IMG/VR virus record: IMGVR_UViG_3300033145_003423
Coordinates: 1 to 52,543 of that record
Direction: 5' to 3' (one strand)
Length of the DNA stretch: 52,543 bases
DNA from: a virus
Shown: piece after piece, positions 33,676 to 39,955 of the stretch
Layout of the letters: every line of letters begins with the position of its first letter
How positions within the stretch are numbered: the stretch's first letter is position 1
Position numbers and translations under genes: made by a program
Notes under the pieces: model-generated
The model's database searches: none
What the model was told of the DNA's origin: nothing
The model's input: the letters and a program-made list of their open reading frames with translations, nothing else

Positions 33676-33944
33676 TAATATTCCTCCTTGTTTTTCATGT
33701 TCTTCGTTATGAGTGAATCGCCGCAAACAATAAGTGCCACAAAGTCAGCAAACATGACCGCTTCGTCAATAGTCATTTCAACAAGCGGTTTCTCTCCTTT
33801 CGATTTGAACATCTGAAAAGTCTTTTTGGCTCTCAGATATATTGCGCTCGGACCTTCACCCATTTCCGCGTATTGAGCGTTTTTGATGTTTTCCTCAATC
33901 AATGTTCCTATTCCGGCGCAACAATGTTCGCCTGCAAATTCCAT
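33675..33944 (-). CDS. Hypothetical small protein
   Basis: An 89-residue protein (MEFAGEHCCAGIGTLIEENI, SAIYLRAKKTFQMFKSKGEK) with an AAAGGAGGGAAACCG site. Its stop touches the next gene's start. It is not recognised. Confidence 0.55.
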   Translation of the reverse strand: MEFAGEHCCAGIGTLIEENIKNAQYAEMGEGPSAIYLRAKKTFQMFKSKGEKPLVEMTIDEAVMFADFVALIVCGDSLITKNMKNKEEY

Positions 33945-33972
33945 CGGTTTCCCTCCTTTACCACCTAAGTGG

Positions 33973-34233
33973 TTAATCTTCGTCTATATACCTTTCTGGG
34001 TTTTCTCTTATCATTTGGTCTATGATGTCACACTGAATGTGCCCGCATAATTCCTGCCTAAGTCCAAAATCACATTTGTGGTATCCAGTAACCACATATC
34101 CATCTTTGCTCCTACCGGCAATTAGAACGGATTCTACCTTTTCATCTTCTAGCACTTTGATTGAGTCATTAAGAAAATCAGTGGCGCTATCAAACTTAGG
34201 CCTGTTGTCCGGAAAATGTATTATCTTGGCCAT
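33973..34233 (-). CDS. Hypothetical protein (phage small regulatory type)
   Basis: An 86-residue protein with SVLIAGRSKDGYVVTGYHKC in the middle and DIIDQMIRENPERYIDED at the end. The VLI-xGxxxDGxxxxGYxxC pattern is common in uncharacterised phage proteins. AAGGAGGGAGTT precedes the ATG. The function is unknown. Confidence 0.55.
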   Translation of the reverse strand: MAKIIHFPDNRPKFDSATDFLNDSIKVLEDEKVESVLIAGRSKDGYVVTGYHKCDFGLRQELCGHIQCDIIDQMIRENPERYIDED

Positions 34234-34245
34234 AACTCCCTCCTT

Positions 34246-34521
34246 CTACCATCCAAACATGCTATTCTTCCTTCCCTGCATCTTCTTGTAAACTTCTTCA
34301 AACTGTACGTTGGTTCTAATCCTCTCCTTGTCAACTTCGCTTGTGCCTTTTGGGAATACTAGCTTTGAGTCGATTGATGACTCTGGGTGCCGGGACATGC
34401 AGAAATAACGGCAATTATGTACAATCAAACCACCGCAAATACTGAAGTTATGATAGCCGCCTACCGTTAAATCGTAAGTATCTGCTTTTCCTGCATATCT
34501 AACAGTTTTAACTTTAGCCAT
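34246..34521 (-). CDS. terL: Split intein C-segment fused to terminase large subunit C-terminus
   Basis: A 91-residue protein. Residues 2-36 are an intein C-terminal segment: block F TYDLTVGGYHNFSICGG (15-31) and block G LIVHN followed by Cys37. The rest (CRYFCMSRHPE... KMQGRKNSMFGW) is the C-terminus of the large terminase. The N-terminal partner is encoded at 35155-36630; together they would splice into HINES-CRYF, the region of the last nuclease-domain carboxylate. The ATG overlaps the HNH gene by 8 bases and follows GAGAAAGG. Without trans-splicing this is a useless 55-residue tail. Confidence 0.85.
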   Translation of the reverse strand: MAKVKTVRYAGKADTYDLTVGGYHNFSICGGLIVHNCRYFCMSRHPESSIDSKLVFPKGTSEVDKERIRTNVQFEEVYKKMQGRKNSMFGW

Positions 34522-35155
34522 AAGCCATTACCTTTCTCGGCCTCTGCTTTTTGCCCTTTCGGTTTAAAGCACTAGATATTGCCCCACATTCCTTAGAACA
34601 CGTTTTTGTCTTTCCGTATTTATTGGTTACAAATTCCTCCCCGCAAACAGCACATGTTCTTGTTTCATTATCAACTCCACTTTTGCGCCTAGCTTTTGAC
34701 TTACAATTACTAGAGCAAAACTTAGAACCCCAAGACGCAAACACACTTATTTCGTATTCTTTTCCACAACATCCGCATGTTTTAGTTACCATTTTATCCA
34801 TATACAGACCAAGGGAACCTGGCCAATTCTTTTTAGCAAACTCCCTTGCTTCTTCGCTTTTATGCCATTCTGCAGCTAGTTTCCTTCCCTCCACCCCTAC
34901 TTCGAGCAAGAGCTTTATTCTTTCGGGATTTTTGCCGTGTTTGCTTAAATGCTCACTACCGGGTAACGATTCGTAATTGCTTAACTCGTTGTTATCTTTG
35001 TTTTCGTCTTTATGGTGAATATGATGGCCTTCGGGAATGGGACCCATTTCTTTTTCCCACTTATACCTGTGTAATCTGTGTCCATCGCGACTACTGTAAT
35101 ATCCACTAGCACACCTGTAAAACTTTGTATCATCATAAACAATAATCTGTGACAC
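34514..35155 (-). CDS. Free-standing HNH endonuclease inside split terminase gene
   Basis: A 213-residue protein. RYKWEKEMGPIPEGHHIHHK with DENKDNNELSNYE at residues 30-62 is an HNH motif of the type found in phage homing endonucleases. Two treble-clef or zinc-ribbon motifs follow: CGCCGKEYE...FCSSNCKS at about 126-155 and CAVCGEEF...TCSKECG at about 166-190. The GTG start shares one base with the stop of the upstream gene (TAGTG) and follows AAAGGGGGGAGC. It occupies the place where a fused homing domain would be in a contiguous intein, which strongly suggests it moves the split intein. Confidence 0.85.
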   Translation of the reverse strand: MSQIIVYDDTKFYRCASGYYSSRDGHRLHRYKWEKEMGPIPEGHHIHHKDENKDNNELSNYESLPGSEHLSKHGKNPERIKLLLEVGVEGRKLAAEWHKSEEAREFAKKNWPGSLGLYMDKMVTKTCGCCGKEYEISVFASWGSKFCSSNCKSKARRKSGVDNETRTCAVCGEEFVTNKYGKTKTCSKECGAISSALNRKGKKQRPRKVMAYG

Positions 35156-36630
35156 TAAGCTCCCCCCTTTAAACCAATATCAACAATGTCATCCTCAGAA
35201 GTAAGGCGTTGAATTTCCTTCCACCCATTTTGAGTTAGCACTTTGTGGTCTGCCGTTCCTTTGAATTTTCTTCCATCTTCCAATTCAACCTCATATATAT
35301 CTGTATCTGGGCGGGCAAGATGAATATTAAAAAACTCCCCAATAACAGGAGAGTTTTTTTGTTGGTCGTAGCAATGCAAATAACCTCGCTGTCCAACTAA
35401 ATCTTTAATTGAAATACCGCCTTCGGTTGTATCTACAATCGTATCACCGGTTAAACAGCTTTCATTTATGTGCGACACAATGTGCGGCTTATCTGCTGCA
35501 TCCTCTGGATTGTGTTCGTCATGCTGTAACATTGGCAAGTATTTAATAAAGTTTTTGCAAGTGCTGAATATCTGCATCCTTGCGGTTTTACTTACATTGC
35601 CTTCTTCATCTTTTATCTCGAAGGGTTCTAAGTACTCCCTCATTACTCGCCAACCTTGAATACGCTTGTGATTAGCTTTGACAAGCCCTTTAAGCCCTGC
35701 CCGACTCATTATCTCAATGCCAGAGGCGCCCGTTTCTTGGCGTCTGCTCCAAAGGTCGGGGGAAGCGGTTGTATAAGAAATATATTCATCATCAGGCGTC
35801 ATATCAACTATCTTCTCTGCCGCTTTGGTGAGGTTTAGATTGGGTTCGTGTAACTCCCTATAAGCGAATACCTGCCCATTGTTAGCCACCGCCCACCATA
35901 TGCAAGCTGTCATATCTAGGCCGTAATCAAGCGATCTGATTCGCTTCCAGTAGGGGGGTATTTCAAAGGGAGCGACTACGTGTATTTCCGGCTTGAATTC
36001 TCTGAAGAACATTCCCGCAAATGTATTCCAATTACCGTTTAAGTAAGCCTCTCGTAAATCTTCGGGCAAACTTTTTAGTTCGTTTAAGTATTCTGGATTG
36101 CGTTTCATAACCACCGTATTGTCGTAAATTTTGGCAGGAATAAAAACATAATCATCTGGGTTTTCACCTTCTCTGAACTCTCTGTCTATAAAAATTCTCT
36201 TAAACCACTCATGTCCCACTCCCCCCGGATTGGCTGTATAATATCTTCTCGGCCTAAAGGGAACTTTAATAGTCTCAGAAGTACGACAGCATAGTCTAAT
36301 CTGGTTCCACTGAAACTCCGTAAAGTTGGTAGCTTCCTCAAAGCAAACACAGTCATAACTTTGTCCCTGATATTGAATTGTATCTGCATCAGTATCGCAG
36401 TATCCTAATTTAAGCCTTGCGTTTCTCGGAAACATGAAAGATTTCATATCAGCATTGTATTTCGCAACACCACTTAATTCTGCCAATAATGGAATTAAAT
36501 GGTTTTCTTTTAATTCAGGTAATGTACGTCTTAGTAACAATATTTGAATGCCGGGGTACTTGAGGCACAGCATCACACATTTACGCCTTACAGCCCATGA
36601 TTTTCCACCGTCAATATCTGGCACCACCAT
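35155..36630 (-). CDS. terL: Terminase large subunit N-part fused to split intein N-segment
   Basis: A 491-residue frame. Residues 8-391 are terminase: DGGKSW (end of Walker A, 7-12), Walker B CVCFEE (95-99), coupling motif YYTANPGG (130-137), and nuclease carboxylates starting at D235 (RSLDYGLD). Residues 392-491 are an intein N-segment starting CLTGDTIVDTTEGG, with block B GTADHKVLTQNGW at 67-79 of the intein. The extein junction is HINES/C. The first codons (MVVPDI) are out of frame with the true N-terminus, which is in the 36611-36733 fragment. The packaging motor needs both the frameshift to be solved and trans-splicing with the 34246-34521 product. Confidence 0.85.
   Translation of the reverse strand: MVVPDIDGGKSWAVRRKCVMLCLKYPGIQILLLRRTLPELKENHLIPLLAELSGVAKYNADMKSFMFPRNARLKLGYCDTDADTIQYQGQSYDCVCFEEATNFTEFQWNQIRLCCRTSETIKVPFRPRRYYTANPGGVGHEWFKRIFIDREFREGENPDDYVFIPAKIYDNTVVMKRNPEYLNELKSLPEDLREAYLNGNWNTFAGMFFREFKPEIHVVAPFEIPPYWKRIRSLDYGLDMTACIWWAVANNGQVFAYRELHEPNLNLTKAAEKIVDMTPDDEYISYTTASPDLWSRRQETGASGIEIMSRAGLKGLVKANHKRIQGWRVMREYLEPFEIKDEEGNVSKTARMQIFSTCKNFIKYLPMLQHDEHNPEDAADKPHIVSHINESCLTGDTIVDTTEGGISIKDLVGQRGYLHCYDQQKNSPVIGEFFNIHLARPDTDIYEVELEDGRKFKGTADHKVLTQNGWKEIQRLTSEDDIVDIGLKGGA
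35158..35457 (-). other. Intein N-segment (100 codons)
   Basis: The segment starts at Cys of CLTGDT, contains the block B TxxH motif (GTADHKVL), and ends with the stop at 35155-35157. The matching C-segment is 34414-34521 (36 codons). The total of about 136 residues is the size of a mini-intein without a homing domain. Confidence 0.85.
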
Positions 36631-36733
36631 AAGCTATATGCGCTTCCCTTGCTAAGAAAAATTCTTTTTGTTTTTCATTGGGAGTACCTTTTAAGACTAA
36701 TTGTTTGGACTTTTTTTTACTTGCGGTTGCCAT
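36611..36733 (-). pseudogene. terL: Terminase large subunit N-terminal 40 residues, frameshifted in Walker A
   Basis: The ATG at 36733 follows AAGGGGGTGAT. The product starts MATASKKKSKQLVLKGTPNE and reaches EAHIAYGGARY before TGA at 36611-36613. In related terminases AYGGAR continues directly into GGGKSWA; here TATTGAC (7 bases) sits between the Arg codon and GGT GGA AAA, so the frame is shifted. The rest of the gene is readable in another frame (35155-36630). The shift may be a real mutation, a sequencing error, or a recoding site at a TGA-C stop. Confidence 0.7.
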
Positions 36734-36760
36734 GAATCATATCACCCCCTTTTCGGACAT

Positions 36761-36788
36761 AAAAAAGAGCCTTTATTCAAGACTCTTT
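36761..36788 (-). terminator. Terminator between ATPase paralog and terminase
   Basis: On the minus strand AAAGAG is separated by about 13 bases from CTCTTT, which runs into TTTTTT. The first arm overlaps the last codons of the upstream paralog gene. It suggests that the terminase has its own expression control. Confidence 0.6.
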
Positions 36789-37386
36789 ATATAGAAAAAT
36801 AATATTGATACAATGCGCTTAATCTTGGCAGGCAAGTATAGTAAAGCCGTGGCTTAAAATCTTTTATAGTCGAACAATTACAAGTTTTTATATGCTCAAC
36901 CTGAAATATCGCAAACAACTCAATATCATCTATGCCAATTACATCAAAACGTTGTCCAGCAAACTTGAAAACATCGTTATCCGCATCACCAATAAAACCA
37001 AGCTGTAAAATAGAACCATTGGGAAAAATAAGCCTGTCGGAACTAGATGTGTGTGTGCAAATATCACCCAATTCCTCGATTAAACGCGATCTATTTTCCA
37101 TGTGTCCTATTACGCCTTTCTTGATCAACAGTAATATATTTAGTCCCGGATATTTCAACGCCATAAGGATTAGCTTTCTTCTTAAAGCCCATGATTTGCC
37201 TGTACCCGCATCACCGCTAAAACAAACAGGGCTCCCTTTCGCAAGGAAAAATTGCTCTTGATCGTGCGTAGGCTTACCCTTTAAGACCAACTCTTTCTTT
37301 GTTTTCTTTTTCCTCTCAATACATGCATGAAGATATTCGGCTTGACTTGCTGTAAATGGAGCCATCTCATCAAACCACATAATCAT
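36787..37386 (-). CDS. Terminase ATPase-only paralog
   Basis: A 199-residue protein homologous to the ATPase half of the large terminase beside it. Shared segments include KELVLKGKP near residue 31, EQFFLAKG, GKSWALRRKLILMALKYPG and the beta strand LNILLL. Walker A is intact (SGDAGTGKSW at 57-66), Walker B is DVIGIDD at 148-154, and a degraded coupling region (LYYTCLP) is near the end. It has no nuclease domain. It could be a decaying duplicate or an accessory packaging ATPase. GGAGGGG lies before the ATG. Confidence 0.7.
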   Translation of the reverse strand: MIMWFDEMAPFTASQAEYLHACIERKKKTKKELVLKGKPTHDQEQFFLAKGSPVCFSGDAGTGKSWALRRKLILMALKYPGLNILLLIKKGVIGHMENRSRLIEELGDICTHTSSSDRLIFPNGSILQLGFIGDADNDVFKFAGQRFDVIGIDDIELFAIFQVEHIKTCNCSTIKDFKPRLYYTCLPRLSALYQYYFSI

Positions 37387-37396
37387 AAAACCCCTC

Positions 37397-37633
37397 CTAT
37401 TCCTCTAGCGCGTCCTGTAGCGCATCTCGTTTTATAACATCGCTCGCTCCACATACTTGAAGAGTATCTAAACCGCTTCCGCCCGGCAACACGCGACCAT
37501 CTTTTGTCACTATTGCGTAAATCACTCCTTCAACATTGCCCGAAACAACCCACTTGTTGATTGTGTCGACAACAACTTCAAGAGTTATATCGCCATTATT
37601 CCGATCACGCAAAGCCTTTATATTTCTTATCAA
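37397..37633 (-). CDS. Hypothetical small protein
   Basis: A 78-residue protein from a TTG at 37633 that follows AGGAGG by 9 bases; the longer frame to 37729 overlaps a hairpin and is unlikely. The sequence VDTINKWVVSGNVEGVIYAI, then VTKDGRVLPGGSG, resembles small phage proteins of unknown function that contain an amphipathic helix. It is the first gene after the tRNA region on this strand. Confidence 0.5.
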   Translation of the reverse strand: MIRNIKALRDRNNGDITLEVVVDTINKWVVSGNVEGVIYAIVTKDGRVLPGGSGLDTLQVCGASDVIKRDALQDALEE

Positions 37634-37677
37634 TGCAAAGCACCTCCTCATTCCTCCCTCGTGAAACATCAGCAGGT

Positions 37678-37716
37678 AAAGCGCGGGGAAAGAAGGAGGG
37701 AAGATCCCCACGCTTT
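37678..37716. terminator. Hairpin with T-run
   Basis: AAAGCG-C-GGGGA at 37678-37689 pairs with TCCCC-A-CGCTTT at 37705-37716, followed by TT on the plus strand. On the minus strand the T-run is only three bases. It separates the tRNA from the 37397-37633 gene and may stop the tRNA transcript or serve as a processing stem. Confidence 0.5.
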
Positions 37717-37790
37717 TTGAATAACCCACTGAAACTTGATTACCACGAAAAAACCACTCCCTGAGGAATGGCCTTTTCTATAGCTTAATA

Positions 37791-37864
37791 TGGTTAGAGA
37801 GGCAGGACTCGAACCTGCATTGACGGAATCAAAATCCGTTGTCCTGCCTTTGAACGACTCTCCA
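37791..37864 (-). tRNA. tRNA-Gln (anticodon TTG), CCA encoded
   Basis: The 74-base gene folds as a full cloverleaf. The acceptor is TGGAGAG/CTCTCTA with one G-T pair, the D-stem GTTC/GGAC, the anticodon stem ACGGA/TCCGT with loop TTTTGAT (anticodon TTG), and the T-arm GCAGG-TTCGAGT-CCTGC. A discriminator A and an encoded CCA follow. T1-A72 is normal for tRNA-Gln. It may compensate for codon bias of the phage, whose structural proteins are Gln-rich. Confidence 0.93.
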
Positions 37865-37871
37865 TTATTGT

Positions 37872-38017
37872 GTGAGTGGGCAGGGGACTTCCACCCCTGC
37901 ATGGTGATTCTCGCGGTATCTCGTTTAATGCCCGATATTGCTGGTGCTTCAGCACTCTATCACCGAGAGCCATTAGCTACACCGCTACTATGCGTCTATC
38001 TTCCGGCCACCACTCAC
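37872..38017 (-). ncRNA. Unidentified structured RNA next to tRNA-Gln
   Basis: A 146-base region is closed by GTGAGTGG/CCACTCAC (38017-38010 with 37879-37872). Inside are the hairpin GCAGGGG-TGGAAGT-CCCCTGC, the stem GGTGAT/ATCACC, and a small GTGC-TGAA-GCAC hairpin. It lies 7 bases upstream of tRNA-Gln and has some tRNA-Leu-like sequence at its 5' end (TGGCCGG...AGACGC), but no valid cloverleaf. The strand is taken from the tRNA context. Confidence 0.4.
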
Positions 38018-38445
38018 AAATATTTAAAGCCCCGAATGGCTTGATCGCATAAAGTCTCTTTTGTCAGCTTTTGTATAACCTCGTCTATATCTGTTCCTAA
38101 TTCATAATCATCATGTAAGTAGCCGGTTACAAATCTGGTGTCCATATCCCTTAAATCATTTAATTTAGTTCTATTTCTAATTGTATACGGTACGATGCTA
38201 TCTGGTTCTACTACGCATTCTTCCCAGCGCTGACAGCCGTAATTGCTTGTGTTAACTTGATATTTAATGTAATAAGTCCATTGATTTTCTTGTGAATACC
38301 AAGGCTTATCAACAAAAATATAGCCAACATGGTATTTATCGTCTAGTACACTTTTTGCTATCCATTGATAATCGTCATGCTTGTCAAAATCTTCAGCACT
38401 TCTTATTACTATTGCTTCTGAGCATCTTCTATTTTTAAAAGACAT
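38014..38445 (-). CDS. Hypothetical accessory protein
   Basis: A 143-residue protein from the ATG at 38445, which follows CAGGAGGAATAAA. It is beta-rich and aromatic (DYQWIAKSVLDDKYHVGYIF, NQWTYYIKYQVNTSNYGCQR). It is not recognised. It is the gene nearest to the structured RNA and tRNA-Gln and may share their transcript. Confidence 0.55.
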   Translation of the reverse strand: MSFKNRRCSEAIVIRSAEDFDKHDDYQWIAKSVLDDKYHVGYIFVDKPWYSQENQWTYYIKYQVNTSNYGCQRWEECVVEPDSIVPYTIRNRTKLNDLRDMDTRFVTGYLHDDYELGTDIDEVIQKLTKETLCDQAIRGFKYL

Positions 38446-38539
38446 TTTATTCCTCCTGTTCAAAAAGTCCCGAAGGGCTTAGTCACATAAAGTCTTTGTC
38501 TCCACAATCAGGTGTAGGTTTCATCAGGCATCACTACCT

Positions 38540-38716
38540 CTAAAACGGCAAATCAACAAACCACCATCTCTTGTAAAACCAATCGCCGCAACCTCGCACC
38601 ATCAACCTCTTATCCCGGAACATCGGGGTTATCATTACCGTTATCTTGTTATTCCTGCGCTTTACCCGGCTTGCAGTGATGTCTAAGCACCTGCCCGGCC
38701 AGTATGGTATGCTCAC
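38540..38716 (-). CDS. 58-residue basic peptide of overlapping gene cluster
   Basis: The GTG start overlaps the stop of the preceding small gene (TGTGAG). The product is MSIPYWPGRCLDITASRVKR then RNNKITVMITPMFRDKRLMV, ending YKRWWFVDLPF. It is basic and Trp-rich. The chained overlaps support expression. The function is unknown. Confidence 0.5.
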   Translation of the reverse strand: MSIPYWPGRCLDITASRVKRRNNKITVMITPMFRDKRLMVRGCGDWFYKRWWFVDLPF

Positions 38717-38811
38717 AGGTATTCACCTTCTATCATGTCTACCGCATCGCTAATACCGTCTAATACCTGTATTGCCTCTGTATTAGTGAGGCCGATTATT
38801 ATTATGTTCAC
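38713..38811 (-). CDS. 32-residue peptide of overlapping gene cluster
   Basis: GTG start overlapping the previous stop (ATGTGA), with GGAGG 9 bases upstream. The product, MNIIIIGLTNTEAIQVLDGI then SDAVDMIEGEYL, is short and acidic. It is supported mainly by the coupling pattern. Confidence 0.45.
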   Translation of the reverse strand: MNIIIIGLTNTEAIQVLDGISDAVDMIEGEYL

Positions 38812-39038
38812 ATGCAAGCCTCCAATTCTCTCCTTAATTCCAACCCATCCGCCGATAGTTCGCTTTCCGGGCACTCTACATACACCGCATATAAGTTATC
38901 TATATCATCTTGGACATCTGCCCAAGTATCGCAGTATTCCATGTCCAACAGGGTGTAGGCCCCGGAATATAGCAGCTTGCCTAGATTGCACCGCACTCGA
39001 TGTGAACTGAAGATTGTAAAAAATGCATCCGCTAACAT
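38808..39038 (-). CDS. Hypothetical protein of overlapping gene cluster
   Basis: A 76-residue acidic protein (YTLLDMEYCDTWADVQDDID, ESELSADGLELRRELEACM). Its ATG overlaps the upstream stop (TAATG), so translation is probably coupled. It is not recognised. Confidence 0.5.
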   Translation of the reverse strand: MLADAFFTIFSSHRVRCNLGKLLYSGAYTLLDMEYCDTWADVQDDIDNLYAVYVECPESELSADGLELRRELEACM

Positions 39039-39262
39039 TACTGGCGCTCATCCTGTTCTCTGCTCCACTGAATCAATCCCCATATCGCCAAAAGAAAGTA
39101 CACTAGAAACAGGAACGATTGAGCATATAGCCCGGCATTGTAGTCTATTACCATCCATGTGAAATTTGAAAAAATCCACAAAATGAAACACCATGTTTTC
39201 TTATAGATGTTAGCTATCACGCCTATTATCGAGATTAGGGTTATTACCCATGTATAGTCCAT
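39038..39262 (-). CDS. Small PnuC-like membrane protein
   Basis: A 74-residue protein with two to three membrane helices (WVITLISIIGVIANIYKKTW, CFILWIFSNFTWMVIDYNAG, FLFLVYFLLAIWGLIQW). The pattern resembles a half-length version of the PnuC nicotinamide riboside transporter, found in several phages. A role in NAD-precursor uptake is possible but unproven. GAGGTGAACTA precedes the ATG. Confidence 0.55.
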   Translation of the reverse strand: MDYTWVITLISIIGVIANIYKKTWCFILWIFSNFTWMVIDYNAGLYAQSFLFLVYFLLAIWGLIQWSREQDERQ

Positions 39263-39266
39263 TAGT

Positions 39267-39422
39267 TCACCTCAAACAATCTGCCCTGTATTTAGACGGC
39301 CTGTACTCGCTCACTAGTTTATGCACAACTTTTTCCCAAAATCTTTCCATATCACTGCAACACAAAGCATATTCATTGAAAACGCAAGTTCTTTCCTGCT
39401 GTTCGCGAACATCGTTTACTAT
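39267..39422 (-). CDS. Possible small gene with non-standard start
   Basis: The frame VNDVREQQERTCVFNEYALC, then CSDMERFWEKVVHKLVSEYR, has protein-like composition and ends 4 bases before the next ATG. No ATG, GTG or TTG exists upstream of residue 18, so a start is not apparent unless ATA at 39422 or the internal ATG at 39350 is used. It may be a gene truncated at its 5' end. Confidence 0.3.
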   Translation of the reverse strand: MVNDVREQQERTCVFNEYALCCSDMERFWEKVVHKLVSEYRPSKYRADCLR

Positions 39423-39424
39423 TT

Positions 39425-39784
39425 TTAGCTCAAGATATCTGATTTAATATCAATCATTAAACCCTTTAAACGTATCCATGCTTCATTTTTTAACACAATG
39501 TCTCCCCATGCATCTGGATAAACGAACTTTTCTTTCTTGCTTTTTTCACAATATTTATTCGCTAACGCACCTAACGGCTTACCAATGTCTTCCCGAGGTA
39601 ATTTTAAGCTAGAACTGAAGTAATCTTTATGTCGAACCCACACATCATCACCAATAACAAAAACACCACACTTACATTTTTTAAGAATATAATCTATCGA
39701 AAATGTTTGCTTAATACCTTTTAATTCTTTTGGTTTCTTTAATTTTGGTTGACCATAAAAACGAGGATAATGGATAAACTCCAT
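39425..39784 (-). CDS. Hypothetical protein next to TnpB element
   Basis: A 119-residue protein (MEFIHYPRFYGQPKLKKPKE, FVIGDDVWVRHKDYFSSSLK). TATAGGAGGGATTGG precedes the ATG. Before insertion of the TnpB element, its upstream leader would have joined the structured RNA element at 41347-41413. It is not recognised. Confidence 0.55.
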   Translation of the reverse strand: MEFIHYPRFYGQPKLKKPKELKGIKQTFSIDYILKKCKCGVFVIGDDVWVRHKDYFSSSLKLPREDIGKPLGALANKYCEKSKKEKFVYPDAWGDIVLKNEAWIRLKGLMIDIKSDILS

Positions 39785-39841
39785 CCAATCCCTCCTATAC
39801 GGAAGGGGCAGGGCTTAACCCTGTAATTCTTCCAGAAAATA

Positions 39842-39955
39842 GTGACCACTCCCCCACTTACTCTTGAAGTCGGGGCTTCTCGGTTCATCGAGTTCGTAAC
39901 CTGCACTCTCACCGAAGGCACGATCCATGCCTGTATTATTTTTATGACTACTAAG
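39842..39955 (-). ncRNA. Putative omega RNA (right end of TnpB element)
   Basis: In TnpB systems the guide RNA is produced from the 3' end of tnpB and the right end of the element. Here the conserved right-end sequence has paired AGCCCC...GGGG segments and ends in GGTCAC. The adjoining flank, beginning TATTTTCTGGAAGAAT (minus strand), would be the guide. The 5' limit of the RNA is not known. Confidence 0.5.

Noticed and set aside
34551-34976. Plus-strand frame of 141 codons
   Set aside because: Antisense to the HNH endonuclease, whose motifs and start site are clear.
37790-38044. Plus-strand frame of 84 codons
   Set aside because: It runs through tRNA-Gln and the structured RNA on the opposite strand and has no ribosome site.
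39739-39921. Minus-strand frame of 60 codons
   Set aside because: It coincides with the right end and omega-RNA region of the TnpB element.
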